A stretch of DNA of 64,000 bases, taken from Euphorbia lathyris (Eukaryota > Streptophyta > Magnoliopsida > Malpighiales > Euphorbiaceae). The stretch spans positions 81,157,001 to 81,221,000 of the forward strand of contig NC_088913.1 of the NCBI RefSeq assembly GCF_963576675.1. Reading direction: 5' to 3'. Under the pieces are notes generated by a model. That model was not told the DNA's origin, made no database searches, and saw only the letters and a program-made list of their open reading frames with translations. A program made the translations under genes and the position numbers. Every line of letters starts with the position of its first letter. Positions within the stretch are counted from its first letter, which is position 1. Below are positions 1 to 10,980 of the stretch, piece after piece.

Positions 1-729
1 GGCGTGCTCACCACGGCGCGGGGCGTAGAGAACTCGTTGTCCGAAGAAGTGTCCAGTCCCCAAGACACGCGGGGCGTGACTCCTGTTACGCGGGGCGTAA
101 AACCAGAGCCTTAATCGAAGAATGGGCAGAAGGCCGACTACGCGGGGCGTACCACCAGGGACGCCACGCGTAAATTCCATCGACAAGAGCCACCAAGTAC
201 AGAGACCCTAATACGCGGGGCATGACTCCAGGGACGCCACGCGTGAGGATGCTTCGACGACGCTCCAATCTCAGAAGCGTCGGCACGCGGGGCGTATCGA
301 GACACACGCAGGGCGTAGCCTGCCAGCACAATACTTCTTCCCCAAGTTCTTCTTATGGAGGACAAGATCTGCCACCTTCTTTATTACTGTTTTGCCACTC
401 TACTATTTACCTCTTTGCCATTGAACTTATTTACCCTAATATCTATCTTTATGCATTTCCTATTTTACCCCTAGGGCTCCTTAGTTGTTGGTAACCCTAG
501 GGGTCTTTTAGTCTTTATCTCTTATTTGGAAGGAGTATATATTCTCCACCTTTTGTAATGTTGGTTAACTTTTGATGAATATTATATTTTGAAGCCTCCA
601 TTGGAGCAAGGATTCATTCCTTTTGGGTTTACTCAACCTTCAAGTTAAACTTGAGAAGTTTGTAATCTTTGTTGGTTTACGATTAAAACCTCCAAATCGA
701 TTTTATCTACATCAATTTTATCTACATCA
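1..729 (+). mobile_element. LTR retroelement terminal region, family A, plus strand
   Basis: This stretch matches the minus-strand sequence at the right edge of the window (62669 upward). Shared landmarks are a CG-rich motif array, then a short conserved segment near 328-357, then an AT-rich tail resembling R/U5. It ends in ...TCTACATCA at 729, a plausible LTR terminus (CA). No primer-binding site follows, so this is a 3' LTR or a solo LTR whose start lies outside the window. A short open frame (222-494) through it is related to the C-terminus of the long open frame in the right-hand copy. Family assignment below LTR level is not possible here. Confidence 0.6.
12..315. repeat. Array of ACGCGGGGCGT-like motifs
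   Basis: About nine imperfect copies of an 11 bp CG-rich near-palindrome (ACGCGGGGCGT, some as rearranged ACGCCACGCGT) lie 15-60 bp apart. They stand out sharply from the AT-rich surroundings. The same motif recurs about nine times, reverse-complemented, at 63086-63310. Confidence 0.8.
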
Positions 730-1489
730 GATATATATTGAAACCAAAAACATATATGTATATATGTAAATCAATCAAATTAAGCCTTAAATCAACATAA
801 TCAAGTAAAATCTGAAATTCATATAGAAGCATAGTTAATAGCTTCATTTGAACCATAATTTCACAATAAAAAGCAAAATCGTGGAAAATCTCAATTTTAC
901 AAAATTTCTACATAACCTTAAAATATCAATTTCGGAAACTTCTTTGATTATATATATATATATATATATACATAAAACTCAAAATATAGTTGATAGTTAT
1001 TTACCTTGGCTACTATACACCCGTTCAATTCTCCTCTAAATCCTATCTAAGACGTTTCCCTCCAAACATTACCGAAACTCAAAAACTCTTCGGTTAGGAC
1101 TTAGATCTATGCATAAGGATGCTATAGTTTCAATTTCGAGTGATTCAGACAGTCGAATCTCCGTAAATCAAAGAAACGGTGAAAAAGCGGTTCAGGAACG
1201 ATGAAAAATAAAGAAGATGAAGAATGAAAGAAAAGAAAAAGAAAAAAAAGAAAAGATATCCATCTCCCACCTCTTCGCCATATATATATCCATATTGGCG
1301 AATATCTAGTTTGATCCTCCATCTTTCTATAATCTTTTAAAAATTATCTTAACTTTTAATTTACACTTAAAACCATCGAATTAACTCCAAACTTATCCTA
1401 TAGCACCAAATAAAAATCACCCACCTAGTAATTATAATATATATTACTATCAAGGTATAAACTCTAGAAATTTAGACACGGATGTGGCA
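730..1489. other. No gene recognised; AT-rich, one (TA)n and a purine tract
   Basis: A short (TA)n run lies at about 948-970 and a GA-rich tract at 1200-1255. Short open frames here have no recognisable motif and no splice partners. It could be decayed LTR sequence, but I see no terminal repeats. Confidence 0.4.
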
Positions 1490-1536
1490 TGAGAACACTC
1501 AAAACTACGTCTTAAAATCAATAAAAAACATTTTTT

Positions 1537-1612
1537 GCTTCTTGTGGGATTCGAACTTGGCTTCTCATATCTACACTACACCCTTCTTACCACCAAGACA
1601 ATTACTACACAC
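1537..1612 (-). repeat. tRNA-like module in left TIR (outward)
   Basis: On the minus strand there is a degenerate A-box (TTGTCTTGGTGGTAAG) followed about 40 bp later by a good B-box (GTTCGAATCCC), the spacing of tRNA genes and tRNA-derived SINE heads. No acceptor stem pairs, so it is not a tRNA gene. Confidence 0.6.
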
Positions 1613-2018
1613 GCTATTTAATATAACACTGTACTAGTAGTTTCTATTGTTTAATATTTGACGCATGCACTTATTAATATCGATTAAATATGCATAATAC
1701 TGAATTATTAATAGAAAAAAAATGTGCATAATAATGAATTATTAATAGAAAAAAAAAGAAATGTGCATAATAATGAATTATTAATAGAATGAAAAATGAG
1801 AAAAATAAAAAACACGAAAAACTTGAAAAAAAATGCAATAAAACGACGAAAAACAAAAAAAAAATCGTGATGGAAATATTTCATCACGTTTTTCGAGTTT
1901 TTCGGTTTTCGTATTTTCAAGTTTTAACATTTTTTTTCATTTTTAATGTTTTCTAGTTTTTTTTTTATCGTCTAATAAGAATTGTGCATAATAAGTATTA
2001 AACAAAATGCAAGAGTTA

Positions 2019-2983
2019 GGTGCTGTTTAATAAAACTGAAAATTAAGTGCTGAAAAATTAAGTACTGAATTTTAAGTGCTGAACATTATAAAAGCTGAAA
2101 ATGTTAAACTGTCAAACTGTTTGGTTTATATTGAAAATTAAGTGCTGAATATTATCAATCTGTTTGATAACTTTAATACGAGAAAAATATAAAACACTAA
2201 ATTGGACAACTTTATCCTTTTATATATAGGGTAAATAATTTATTGGTCCTCTATTTTTTTATCTGACACACTATTTAGTCCTCCTATTTTGAAAAACATA
2301 TTATAAAGTCTCTATTCTTTGTCACTGTTAAACCCTTTGGTCATTCTGTCCATTTTTTAGACTTTTAACCGTTATATTTGGCATAAACAGACAGCCATAA
2401 AATATCATATTAATATGGTCATTTTGTATTATACTATGGTTTTCCTGAAATTTAAGATATGTTCGGTTAAAAATCTAAAAGAAAACAGACAAAAGGACCA
2501 AATGGTTAATATTGATAAAAAAAATAGAAACCTTATAATGTGTTTTTAAAATAGAATGACTAAACAGTGTGTTACATAAAAAGATGAGAACTAATAAATT
2601 ATTTACCTTTATATATATATATATATATATATATAGTTTTATCTTTTGATATCATTCAATCATTCTACGGAAAGGGAAAAAAGAAATTGGATACAATATT
2701 ATAACTACAAAAATTGTAAAAAAAAAAATTTATTAGGAAGAAGAGTGGAATACGTGATTGTAGGCATAATAGTAAATGGGCTAAAAAAACAATTAGAGGC
2801 GTATAACTGAGCATGTTAAGTAGAAATTTTAAGTCAAAATTTTTAACTTACACTTTTAAGTGAATTTTAACTTAATTTAGCAATTTAAGTGATTTATAAA
2901 AAAAATGGTTATCAAACATACTTATTTAATTTAAGTGTTGAATATATTAATTTAAGTGTTTTTTTCAGTTATCAAACAAGACC
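2019..2983. mobile_element. Harbinger/Tourist-like MITE with TTA target duplication
   Basis: It starts GGTGCTGTTTAATAAAACTG and ends CAGTTATCAAACAAGACC, imperfect terminal inverted repeats. It is flanked on both sides by TTA (2016-2018 and 2984-2986), the duplication typical of PIF/Harbinger elements. Subterminal TTAAGTGCTGAA motifs repeat near both ends. It encodes no protein and itself contains another MITE (2229-2607). Confidence 0.75.
2229..2607. mobile_element. MITE flanked by (TA)n
   Basis: Inverted ends of about 90 bp begin GGTAAATAATTTATTRGT and continue through CACACTRTTTAGTC to the TATAA-GG/AG-TCTCTATT block. TA repeats abut both sides. A one-ended relative lies next to the much longer (TA)n at 28470-28560. 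Confidence 0.75.
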
Positions 2984-3164
2984 TTAATCGTAATGAGGAT
3001 TCATGTCTATTATTTATGTAATGCTCATTAGATAAATTTATAAAGAAAACTTGAGTGATGTATTTGTGATTCTAAAGTCCAAGAATATGCTCTAATTTCT
3101 TATTTATTTAATTCCTTTATATTTTTGTAATTTATGTTATATGAGAAAAATTATTTTTTAAGCC

Positions 3165-4070
3165 ATACGTTAGAACATATATTTTAACTTTTAAAAAACG
3201 AACTATGAAGTTTAGAACGTACGACATATTTTTTAGAACATGCGATATGTGTTTTAGAACATGTGTTATGTTTTTTCGAACATGGGTTATAAATTATATT
3301 ATAGAACAAATGAAAAAACGATCCAGATATCTACTGATTTTTTAAGAACATTATACTTAATTTTTGGAACACAAACTATATATTTTTTAAAAACGTTAGA
3401 ACATATATTTTAATTTTTTTTTTTTGAAGTAAACATATATTTTAATTTTTAAAACACGAACTATGAAGTTTAGAACATACGACATATTTTTTAGAACATA
3501 CGTTATGTTTTTTAGAACATGTGTTACGTTTTTTCGAACATGAATTATAAATTATATTATAAAACAAATGAAAAAACAATCCAGATATCTACTGATTTTT
3601 TTAGAACATTATACTAAATTTTGAACCACAAACTATATATTTTTTAAAACAAACGTTAGAACATATATTTTAACTTTTAGAACCCGAACTATGAAGTTTA
3701 GAACGTACGACATATTTTTTTAGAACATATGTTATGTTTTTTTAGCATGATTTATAAATTATATTATAGAACAAATTAAAAAAACGATCGAGATATCTAC
3801 TGATATTTTTAGAATATTATACTTAATTTTTGGCACACAAAATATAAACTTTAGAACATATGTTATATTTTTTAGAACATACGTTATGTTATTTAGAATA
3901 TGAGTTATAAATTATATTATAGAACAAATTTAAAAATGGTCCGTATATATATATATTTTTTTTTTTGAAAACATTATACTTAAATTTTAGAACACAAATT
4001 ATAAAATTTATAACATATGTAACAATATTTAGAACATCGTCCTTGACATTTTAAAATATAAATTACAAAA
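3165..4070. repeat. Tandem ~240 bp repeats built from TTAGAACAT motifs
   Basis: Three to four diverged units each open with ACGTTAGAACATATATTTTA. Each contains several TTTTTTAGAACATAYGTTATG submotifs and ends TTTTTGGAACACAAACTATA. The same array forms the interior of the second element copy (13985-14840). Confidence 0.8.
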
Positions 4071-4285
4071 ATATAAAGAAATTAAATAAATAAGAAATTA
4101 GAGCATGTTCTTAAAATTTTTTTATTAATAATTCATTATTATGCACATTTATTTTTTTCTATTAATAATTTATTATTATACATATTTAATCGATATTAAT
4201 AAGTGCATGTGTCAAATATTAAACAATAGAAGCTAAAACGGCAATGGTATATTAATCAGCGCGCAACGTAAATCACAAGAAATGT

Positions 4286-4346
4286 GATTGGTTTAGTGGT
4301 AAGTAATGTGAAGTGTAAACATAGGGTCCTAGGTTCATCCCTCTCA
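4286..4346 (+). repeat. tRNA-like module in right TIR (outward)
   Basis: A-box-like TTGGTTTAGTGGTAAG is followed by a decayed B-box (GGTTCATCCC). This is the inverted counterpart of the module at 1537-1612, pointing out of the element. Confidence 0.5.
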
Positions 4347-4425
4347 AGCTGCAACATTTTTTTAAAAAATTTCTACTCAAAACGACGTAGTTTTGGGTGG
4401 TTCTCACCTAAGCTGAGTTCTCATC

Positions 4426-4449
4426 TAGGAAAGGGTTCTCACAAGAGCC

Positions 4450-4486
<37 letters not shown>

Positions 4487-4864
4487 TGAATAAATGACAT
4501 GTTAGAGCAGGTTACCAAGAGATTGTCAGGTTACTAAATATATATTTATCTCTACATTTTTTGTCTGTTTTCTAGAAAGGTTTCTCTCTATAATAAATGA
4601 TTGTCCACATTTTTTAATTATACTTACTCTCTGTAATAAATCCATCATATATCTTGTAAAAAAACAATCCATCATATACAAATAATTAGTACCTAAAATT
4701 ATCAATAAATCTACTTGGATATGATTAAAAATATAATGTTGTTTTTATTGTTTTTTTTAGAAAAACATTGTTTTCATTGTTGCCTTCTATTCAAATACTT
4801 TAAGCCTAGGCACAACGCCTCCAAGATTGTACGGCCTCCATTTTTCCAATCACCCTTCTTTTTA

Positions 4865-4918
<54 letters not shown>

Positions 4919-5596
4919 AATTAAAAAAAAGTTAAAACATGTGAATGTATGATAACAAATCATTATCACGTATCACAATTCTTGCCTTGCTTCAATCTTT
5001 TTTTCTTATTTTTCAAAATTTATTAAGTTTAGGTTCATAAAATAATGAAATGAAAAAAAAAATAGGAAGTGTAGTGTGTAACGTGAAGTTTTTATGTAAT
5101 TGATAGTAGTGTATAAATTATCCATTGATAATATATCGAAAATTTTGAGAGTAGCTATTTAGCTCTCACATACAAAATAATGTAATTTTGACACTAATAT
5201 TTATTAAATAATGTAATTAAAGGCTCCACTAATAAAACTAGATACTGAAAATAGATTCCGTCGTTAACCCTAAAGAAATTGTGAATAAAGGTTGACATTT
5301 GACGTTGTGCTTAAATTGCGCCTTTTGATAAAGTTTAAAATTTGAAATTTGAAATTATACTTTTTTTTTTTTTATGGTTTGTCTCATTTTTTGGACAAAT
5401 TATTATAAGCAATCAGTTGTCCATGTCAAATAGATGACATTCCATACATATTTTGACACGTGTAACATGGACCCACACATATTATAAAAGATCTCACTAC
5501 TTTAACTATTATGTGGGGTCACACTACACATGTCCAGATATGAATTAGGGGTCCTCCGAGTGATCTTCCATGTCAAACACCCCTTAGATGGATCTT
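4426..5596. other. No gene recognised; (TA)n and (ATT)n microsatellites
   Basis: A (TA)n tract lies at about 4454-4484 and an (ATT)n tract of roughly 16 units at 4866-4915. The rest is AT-rich with short open frames that run through the simple repeats and carry no recognisable motif. Confidence 0.6.
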
Positions 5597-5747
5597 CTCC
5601 TAATTAATTAAAGCTTTTTGCATACCCGTCCCGTACCATTTTATACAGGGTACGGGTAGTCCCATTAGGATCGGGTAGTGCCGGGTACCCACGGGTAGAG
5701 TACCCGTTGCCATCCCTACTCCTAATTAATTAAAGCTTTTTGCATAC
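5597..5747. repeat. 29 bp perfect direct repeat around a GC-rich insert
   Basis: The 29 bp at 5597-5625 (starting CTCCTAATTAATTAAAG, ending TTTTTGCATAC) recur exactly at 5719-5747. Between them is a 93 bp GC-rich segment full of GGGTACC/ACCCGT motifs that ends TGCCATCCCTA, a signature common in short plant hAT-like relics. Confidence 0.8.
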
Positions 5748-6423
5748 GTGATGACTCGATCTCAACATCCAGTTTAAGCGACTTGAGGTCCTTAGCTACT
5801 TAATCTAATCTTAATTGGTGAAATTGTACTATTTGATAAAAAAAATACATGAAAGTTTAAGGGTTAAAAATATTCATTGAATACACATTAAAATATACCA
5901 TATAATTTAATTTTAACTAAACCAAATTAGACAGTCTAGAGACTATCTTCGAACTAAATTAATAAGGAATTAACTTGTATCAACTATATCACAAAAGAAA
6001 CATTGCAGGTTTTATTATTTAACTATTAGTTGCTTTCGTATGCATGAATATTAAAACTAATATGAGATTAATGAATTGTAGTTAATAATATAATTATTTG
6101 AATACAATTTCTTCGTCCACTTTTTATTAATATATATACATATATAATTATTTAACTATTTAATATTTATTAATTTTGAAATATTAAATTTTACATGTAA
6201 AAGAATAAAAGTTGCCTAGAGCCTCCAAAATGCTGAAGCCGACCATGTTCCTATTGAATTTCATACTTTACAAAGTTTTTAAAAATCATGCACATTGATA
6301 TAAATGGTGCCAATTGAACATTTTGGTGCAGCCAACTCTCCTCTCGTGTTTAATTAAAAAGTGAGATAAAAGCCAAGTTTGATAATTATTTTTTTAGAGG
6401 TGCATATTTGACCTTAACGTACG
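5748..6423. other. No gene recognised
   Basis: Plain AT-rich sequence with no usable open frame, terminal repeat or RNA-like motif that I can see. Confidence 0.5.
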
Positions 6424-9400
6424 ATTTTTCAGTTAAGTGATGTTTCAGTTGAGTAAAGTTTCAGTTCAATGATGTTTCGGTTCAGTGATTTTTTGGTTCA
6501 ATGATATTCAATTTAGTAATGTTTCAGTTCAGTGATGTTTCAATTCAGTAATATTTCAGTTGGGTAAAGTTTCAGTTTAGTAATATTTCATTTCAGTTAT
6601 GTTTCAGTTAATCGATGTTTCAGTTCATTGATGTTTCAATTTAGTAACGTTTCAGTTTAGTAAAATTCAGTTCAGTAATGTTTTAGTTGAGTGATATTTC
6701 AGTTCAGTAATGTTTCAGTTTAGTAATGCTTTAGTTCAGTAATGTTTCAGTTTAGTAATGTTTCACTTTAATAATGTTTCAGTTGAGTAATGTTTCAGTT
6801 GAGTAATCTTTGAGTTCAGTAATGTTTCAGATGAGTGATGTTTCCGTTCAGTAATATTTCAGTTCAATGATGTTTCAGTTTAGTGATGTTTTAGTTTAGT
6901 GATGTCTCAGTTCAGTAATATTTCAGTTCAGTGATGTTTGAGGTAAGTAATATTTCAGTTCAAAAATATTTCAGTTTAGTAATGTTTTAATTCGGTAATG
7001 TTTTTAGTTCAGTGATGTTTCAGTTCAGTAATGTTTCAGTTGAGTAAGGTTTCAGTTTAGTAATATTTCAGTTCAGTGATGTGTCACTTAAGTGATGTTT
7101 CATTCAGTGATGTTTCGGTTCAATGATGTTTCATTTCAGTGATGTTCAGTTTAGTAATATTTCAGTTCAGTGATGATTCAGTTCAGTAATGTTTGAGTTT
7201 AGTAATATCTCAATTTAGTGATGTTTCAATTCAGTAATGTTTTAGTTTAGTAATGTTTCAATTTAGTAATATTTCAGTTTAGTAATGTTTCGGTTTAATA
7301 ATATTTTAGAGCAGTAGTGTTTCAGTTGAGTGGTGTTTCAGTTCAGTAATGTTTCAGTTGAGTGATGTTTCGGTTCAGTAATATTTCAGTTTAGTAACGT
7401 TTTGGTTCAGTAATGTTTGAGTTCAGTAATGTTTGAGTTTAATAATGTTTAAGTTCAGTAATGTTTCAGTTCATTGATATTTCTGTTTTATAATGTTTCA
7501 GTTGAGTAATGTTTCACTTCAGTAATCTTTCAGTTTAGTAGTGTTTTAGTTCAGTAATGTTTCAGTTTAGGAATGTTTCAGTTCAGTGATGTTTCAGTTA
7601 AGTAATGTTTCAATTTAGTGATGTTTTAGTTCAGTAATGTTTAGTTCAGTAATATTTCATTTTAGTGATATTTCAATTCAATAATGTTTCAATTCAGTAA
7701 TATTTCAGTTCAGTGATGTCTAAGTTCAGTGATATTTCAGTTTAGTGGTGTTTCTGTTGAGTGATGTTTCAGTTCAATAATAATTTAGTTCAATGATGTT
7801 TTAGTTCAGTAATGTTTCAGCTTAGTAAAGTTTCAGTTCGGTAATGTTTCAGTTGGGTAAGGTTTCAGTTTTGTATTGTTTCGGTTGAGTAATGTTTTAG
7901 TTAAGTGATTTTTCAGTTCAGTGATGTTTTAGTTGAGTGTTGTTTCAGTTCATCGATGTTCAATTCAGTGATGTTTCAGTTCAGTGATGTTTCGGTTCAG
8001 TGTTATTCAGTTTAGTAATATTTCAGTTCAGTGATATTTCGGTTCAGTGATGTTTTAGTTCAGTAATGTGTCAGTTTAGTAATGTTTCAATTCGGTAATG
8101 TTTAAATACAATGATGTTTCAATTCAGTAATGTGTCAGTTGAGTAAGATTTCAATTTAGTAATATTTCATTTCAGTGATGTTTCAGTTAAGTAATGTTTC
8201 AGTTCAGTAATTTTTTGGTTCAGTGATATTCAGTTTAGTAGTATTTTAGTTCAGTGGTGTTTCAGTTCAATAATGTTTCAGTTTAGTGATGTTTTAGTTC
8301 AATAATGTTTGAGTTCAGTAATGTTTGAGTTCAGTACAATCCCTAACGTAGTGTAAGGTAACATTACGTTACGTTAGGTTACGTTACGTTACGTTACGTT
8401 ACGTTACGTTACGTTACGTTACGTTACGTTACGTTACGTTACGTTACATTACGTTACGTTACGTTACGTTACGTTACGTTACGTTACGTTACGTTACGTT
8501 ACGTTACGCTAGGTTACGTTACGTTATGTTACGTTACGTTATGTTACGTTAAGTTATGTTACATTACGTACTAAGGTTTCAGTTGAGTGATGTTTTAATT
8601 TAGTGATGTTTTAGTTCAGTGATGTTCGACTTCAGTGATGTTTCAGTTTAATGATGTTTCGTTTCAATGATGTTTCAGTTCAGTAATGATTCAGTTCAGT
8701 AATATTTCAATTCAATAATGTCTCAGTTGATGATGTTTCGATTCAGTGATATTCAATTTAGGGATATTTCATTTTAGTGACATTTCGGTTCAGTAATGTT
8801 TCAGTTTAGTAATATTTTAGTTCAGTGGTGTTTCAGTTCAGTGGTGTTTCAGTTCAGTAATGTTTCAGTTTAGTAATATTCCAGTTATGTGATTTTTTAG
8901 TTCAGTAATATTTCAGTTGAGTGATATTCCAGTTCAGTAATGTTTCAGCTGAGTGATGTTTCAGTTCAGTAATGTTTTAGTTTAGTAACATTTCAGTTCA
9001 GCGATATTTGAGTTCAGTAATGTTTCAGCTCAGTGATGTTTCAGTTTCGTGATGTTTCAGTTCAGTAATATTTGAGTTTAGTAATATTTGAGTTTAGTGA
9101 TGTTTCAGTTCAGTAACGTTCAGTTCAGTAATGTTTCAGTTTATTAATGTTTCAGTTGAATGATGTTTTAGTTTAGTGATGTTTCAGTTTAGTAATGTTT
9201 CAGTTTAGTAATGTTTCAGTTGAATGATGTTTGAGTTTAGTTATGTTTGAGTTCGGTAATATTTCAGTTCAGTACGTAATATTTCAGTTTAGTAATGATT
9301 TAGATCAGTAATGTTTCAGTTTAGAAATCTTTTAGTTCAGTAATGTTTCAGTTCTGTGATGTTTCAGTTCAGTAATATTTCAGTTCATTAATGTTTCAGT

Positions 9401-10064
9401 TTAGTGATGTTTTAGTTCAGTAATATTTCAGTTCAGCAATATTTCAGTTCAATGATGTTTCAGTTCAATAATGTTTCAGTTTAGTAATGTTTTAGGTTAG
9501 TAATGCTCCAGTTCAGTAATGTTTCAGTTGAGTGATGTTTGAGTTCAGTTATGTTTGAAGTCACTAGTATTTCAGTTCAGTAATATTTGAGTTTAGTAAT
9601 GTTTTAGTTTACCGTAATATTTCAGTTTAGTAATCTTTGAGTTCATTAATGTTTCAGTTTAGTGATGTTTCAAATCAGTAATATTTCAGTTCAGTAATAT
9701 TTTAGTTCAGTAATATTTTAGTTCAGTGATGTTTTAGTTCAGTAATATTTCAGTTTAGTAATATTTTAGTTCAGTGATATTTTAGTTTAGTAACGTTTCA
9801 TTTCAGTAATGTTTGAGTTCAGTAATGTTTCAACTCAATGATATTTCAGTTTCGTGATGTTTCAGTTTAGTAATGTTTTAGTTCTGTTTTGTTTTAGTTC
9901 ATTAATGTTTCAGTTCAGTGATGTTTCAGTTCAGTAATGTTTCAGTTCAGTGATGTTTCAATTCAAAATATTTTAGTTTGGTGATGTTTCAGTTCAGTAA
10001 TATTTCAGTTCAGTAATGTTTCTGTTCAGTGATGTTTGAGTTCTGGAAAGTTTTCTGTTCATCG
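6424..10064. repeat. 16 bp minisatellite array, ~3.6 kb
   Basis: The unit approximates AGTTCAGTAATGTTTC, with common changes C/T/G at position 5 and A/G at position 9. Roughly 210 copies are present, with occasional 15 bp units. All frames carry frequent stops (TAA, TGA, TAG inside the unit), and a 16 bp period cannot keep a reading frame, so it is non-coding. The array is interrupted by a (ACGTT)n block at 8361-8570. Short ACGTT-type remnants border both outer ends (about 6416-6424 and 10071-10091). Confidence 0.95.
8361..8570. repeat. (ACGTT)n pentanucleotide block, ~42 units
   Basis: Near-perfect 5 bp repeats with a few A/G/T substitutions towards the edges sit in the middle of the 16 bp minisatellite. 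Each unit contains a CpG and an ACGT core. Confidence 0.97.
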
Positions 10065-10065
10065 A

Positions 10066-10783
10066 TATTTATGTTACGTTACATTACGTTTGTGTGAGGA
10101 TATAAATCAATTGCATGAAGGGAGTAGTGTTTAATACGATATCTAAATGGATGACACTAAACATTTATTATTGTCATTAATGTGGCATTAGAATATATGA
10201 AATATAGAGATTGTAAGTTTAATTATTGTTTATAAATAAATGAATGCTTAAAGAAATAAAAAAAAATTTAAGGATTTATAAATGGATCTTGGAATCATAA
10301 GGATTTACAAATTTAGCTTACAATCCTAGAAATTTATAAATTAGGCTTACAATTCTAAGGTAATAAATAGGGAGACAACACCATTAATTAGAACATCATT
10401 AATGTTGTATTTGGTTATCATAAATAATGTTGTACATTCTCAATGTAAGGTTTTAGTGTTCCCAATGAATAATCATTTATTAAGATTTAATGTATATAAC
10501 ATTGATTACACGGATATAAAATTACTTAAAAGAAAACGTCTTCTTATGTAAAATAAAAACATCCAGGAAAAAAATTATTTCTTCAAGTTAGTTATATATT
10601 GAGGAAAGAGAAAACGTTTTTCAAAGCACAATATTCCAAGTTACAACTGACATGTCATCAGGTAAAATCTATTTTAATATTAAACCACAACTTAAATTAT
10701 GGACCATTAGATCTTGATCCAATAGATATTAATCACTCACCACTCATAGAGATAATTTAGTGCTCACCATTGAAAATAACTCT
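10066..10783. other. No gene recognised
   Basis: AT-rich sequence with a short local duplication (TTTATAAATTTAGCTTACAA-like phrases near 10270-10360). No coding or structural signal was found. Confidence 0.4.
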
Positions 10784-10980
10784 TTTTCAATTATCATCAA
10801 AACTTCGTAAGTTTGTTATGTCACACAATAAGCTCATTGTCACACCTATACCCCTTGTCGCACTAGATTTCACGATATATATATATATATATATGAGATC
10901 ATGTGTGACATATTTCTTATGGTGTGACAAGCCCTATTGTGTGACAATGACCAATTTTGTAATTAACTAAAAAGAGTAGC
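10784..10980. repeat. Small inverted-repeat segment with TGTGACA motifs
   Basis: TGTCACAC-type motifs on the left (10819-10860) are mirrored by GTGTGACA motifs on the right (10904-10948) around a short (TA)n. The left edge shares about 40 bp with 13598-13640 (ATTATCATCAAAACT...GTTATGTCAC). It is probably a small MITE or the separated edge of the 13604 element. Confidence 0.45.

Larger units (their letters stand above)
1797..3075 (-). mobile_element. Truncated copy of the 49544-50155 MITE family
   Basis: The minus strand of 1862-2015 plus 2987-3075 aligns with the interior of the Tourist-like element at 49544-50155. Shared features are an internal inverted repeat around ATCGTGAYGG, ATTGTGCATAATAAGTATT, and GTCTATTATTTATGTAATG. 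The alignment is cleanly interrupted by another element at 2019-2983. The outer ends are missing. Confidence 0.65.
1490..4425. mobile_element. Terminal-inverted-repeat element with tRNA-like ends (copy 1)
   Basis: The two ends are inverted copies of each other. The left end (1490-1790) reads TGAGAACAC, then an AAACTACGT block, a tRNA-like module, and the segment containing TATTTGACGCATGCAC. The right end (about 4120-4425) carries the same order reversed. No transposase is visible, so it would be non-autonomous. The interior holds TTAGAACAT tandem repeats and a nested insertion at 1797-3075 that is absent from the second copy (13604-15122), where TAGAAAAAA runs straight into TCCAAGAATATGCTC. 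Outer limits are accurate to roughly 10-20 bp and I could not fix a target-site duplication. Confidence 0.65.

Noticed and set aside
6424..10064. CRISPR array or telomeric repeat
   Set aside because: Repeats are directly contiguous without spacers and do not match TTTAGGG. The setting is a plant nuclear genome.
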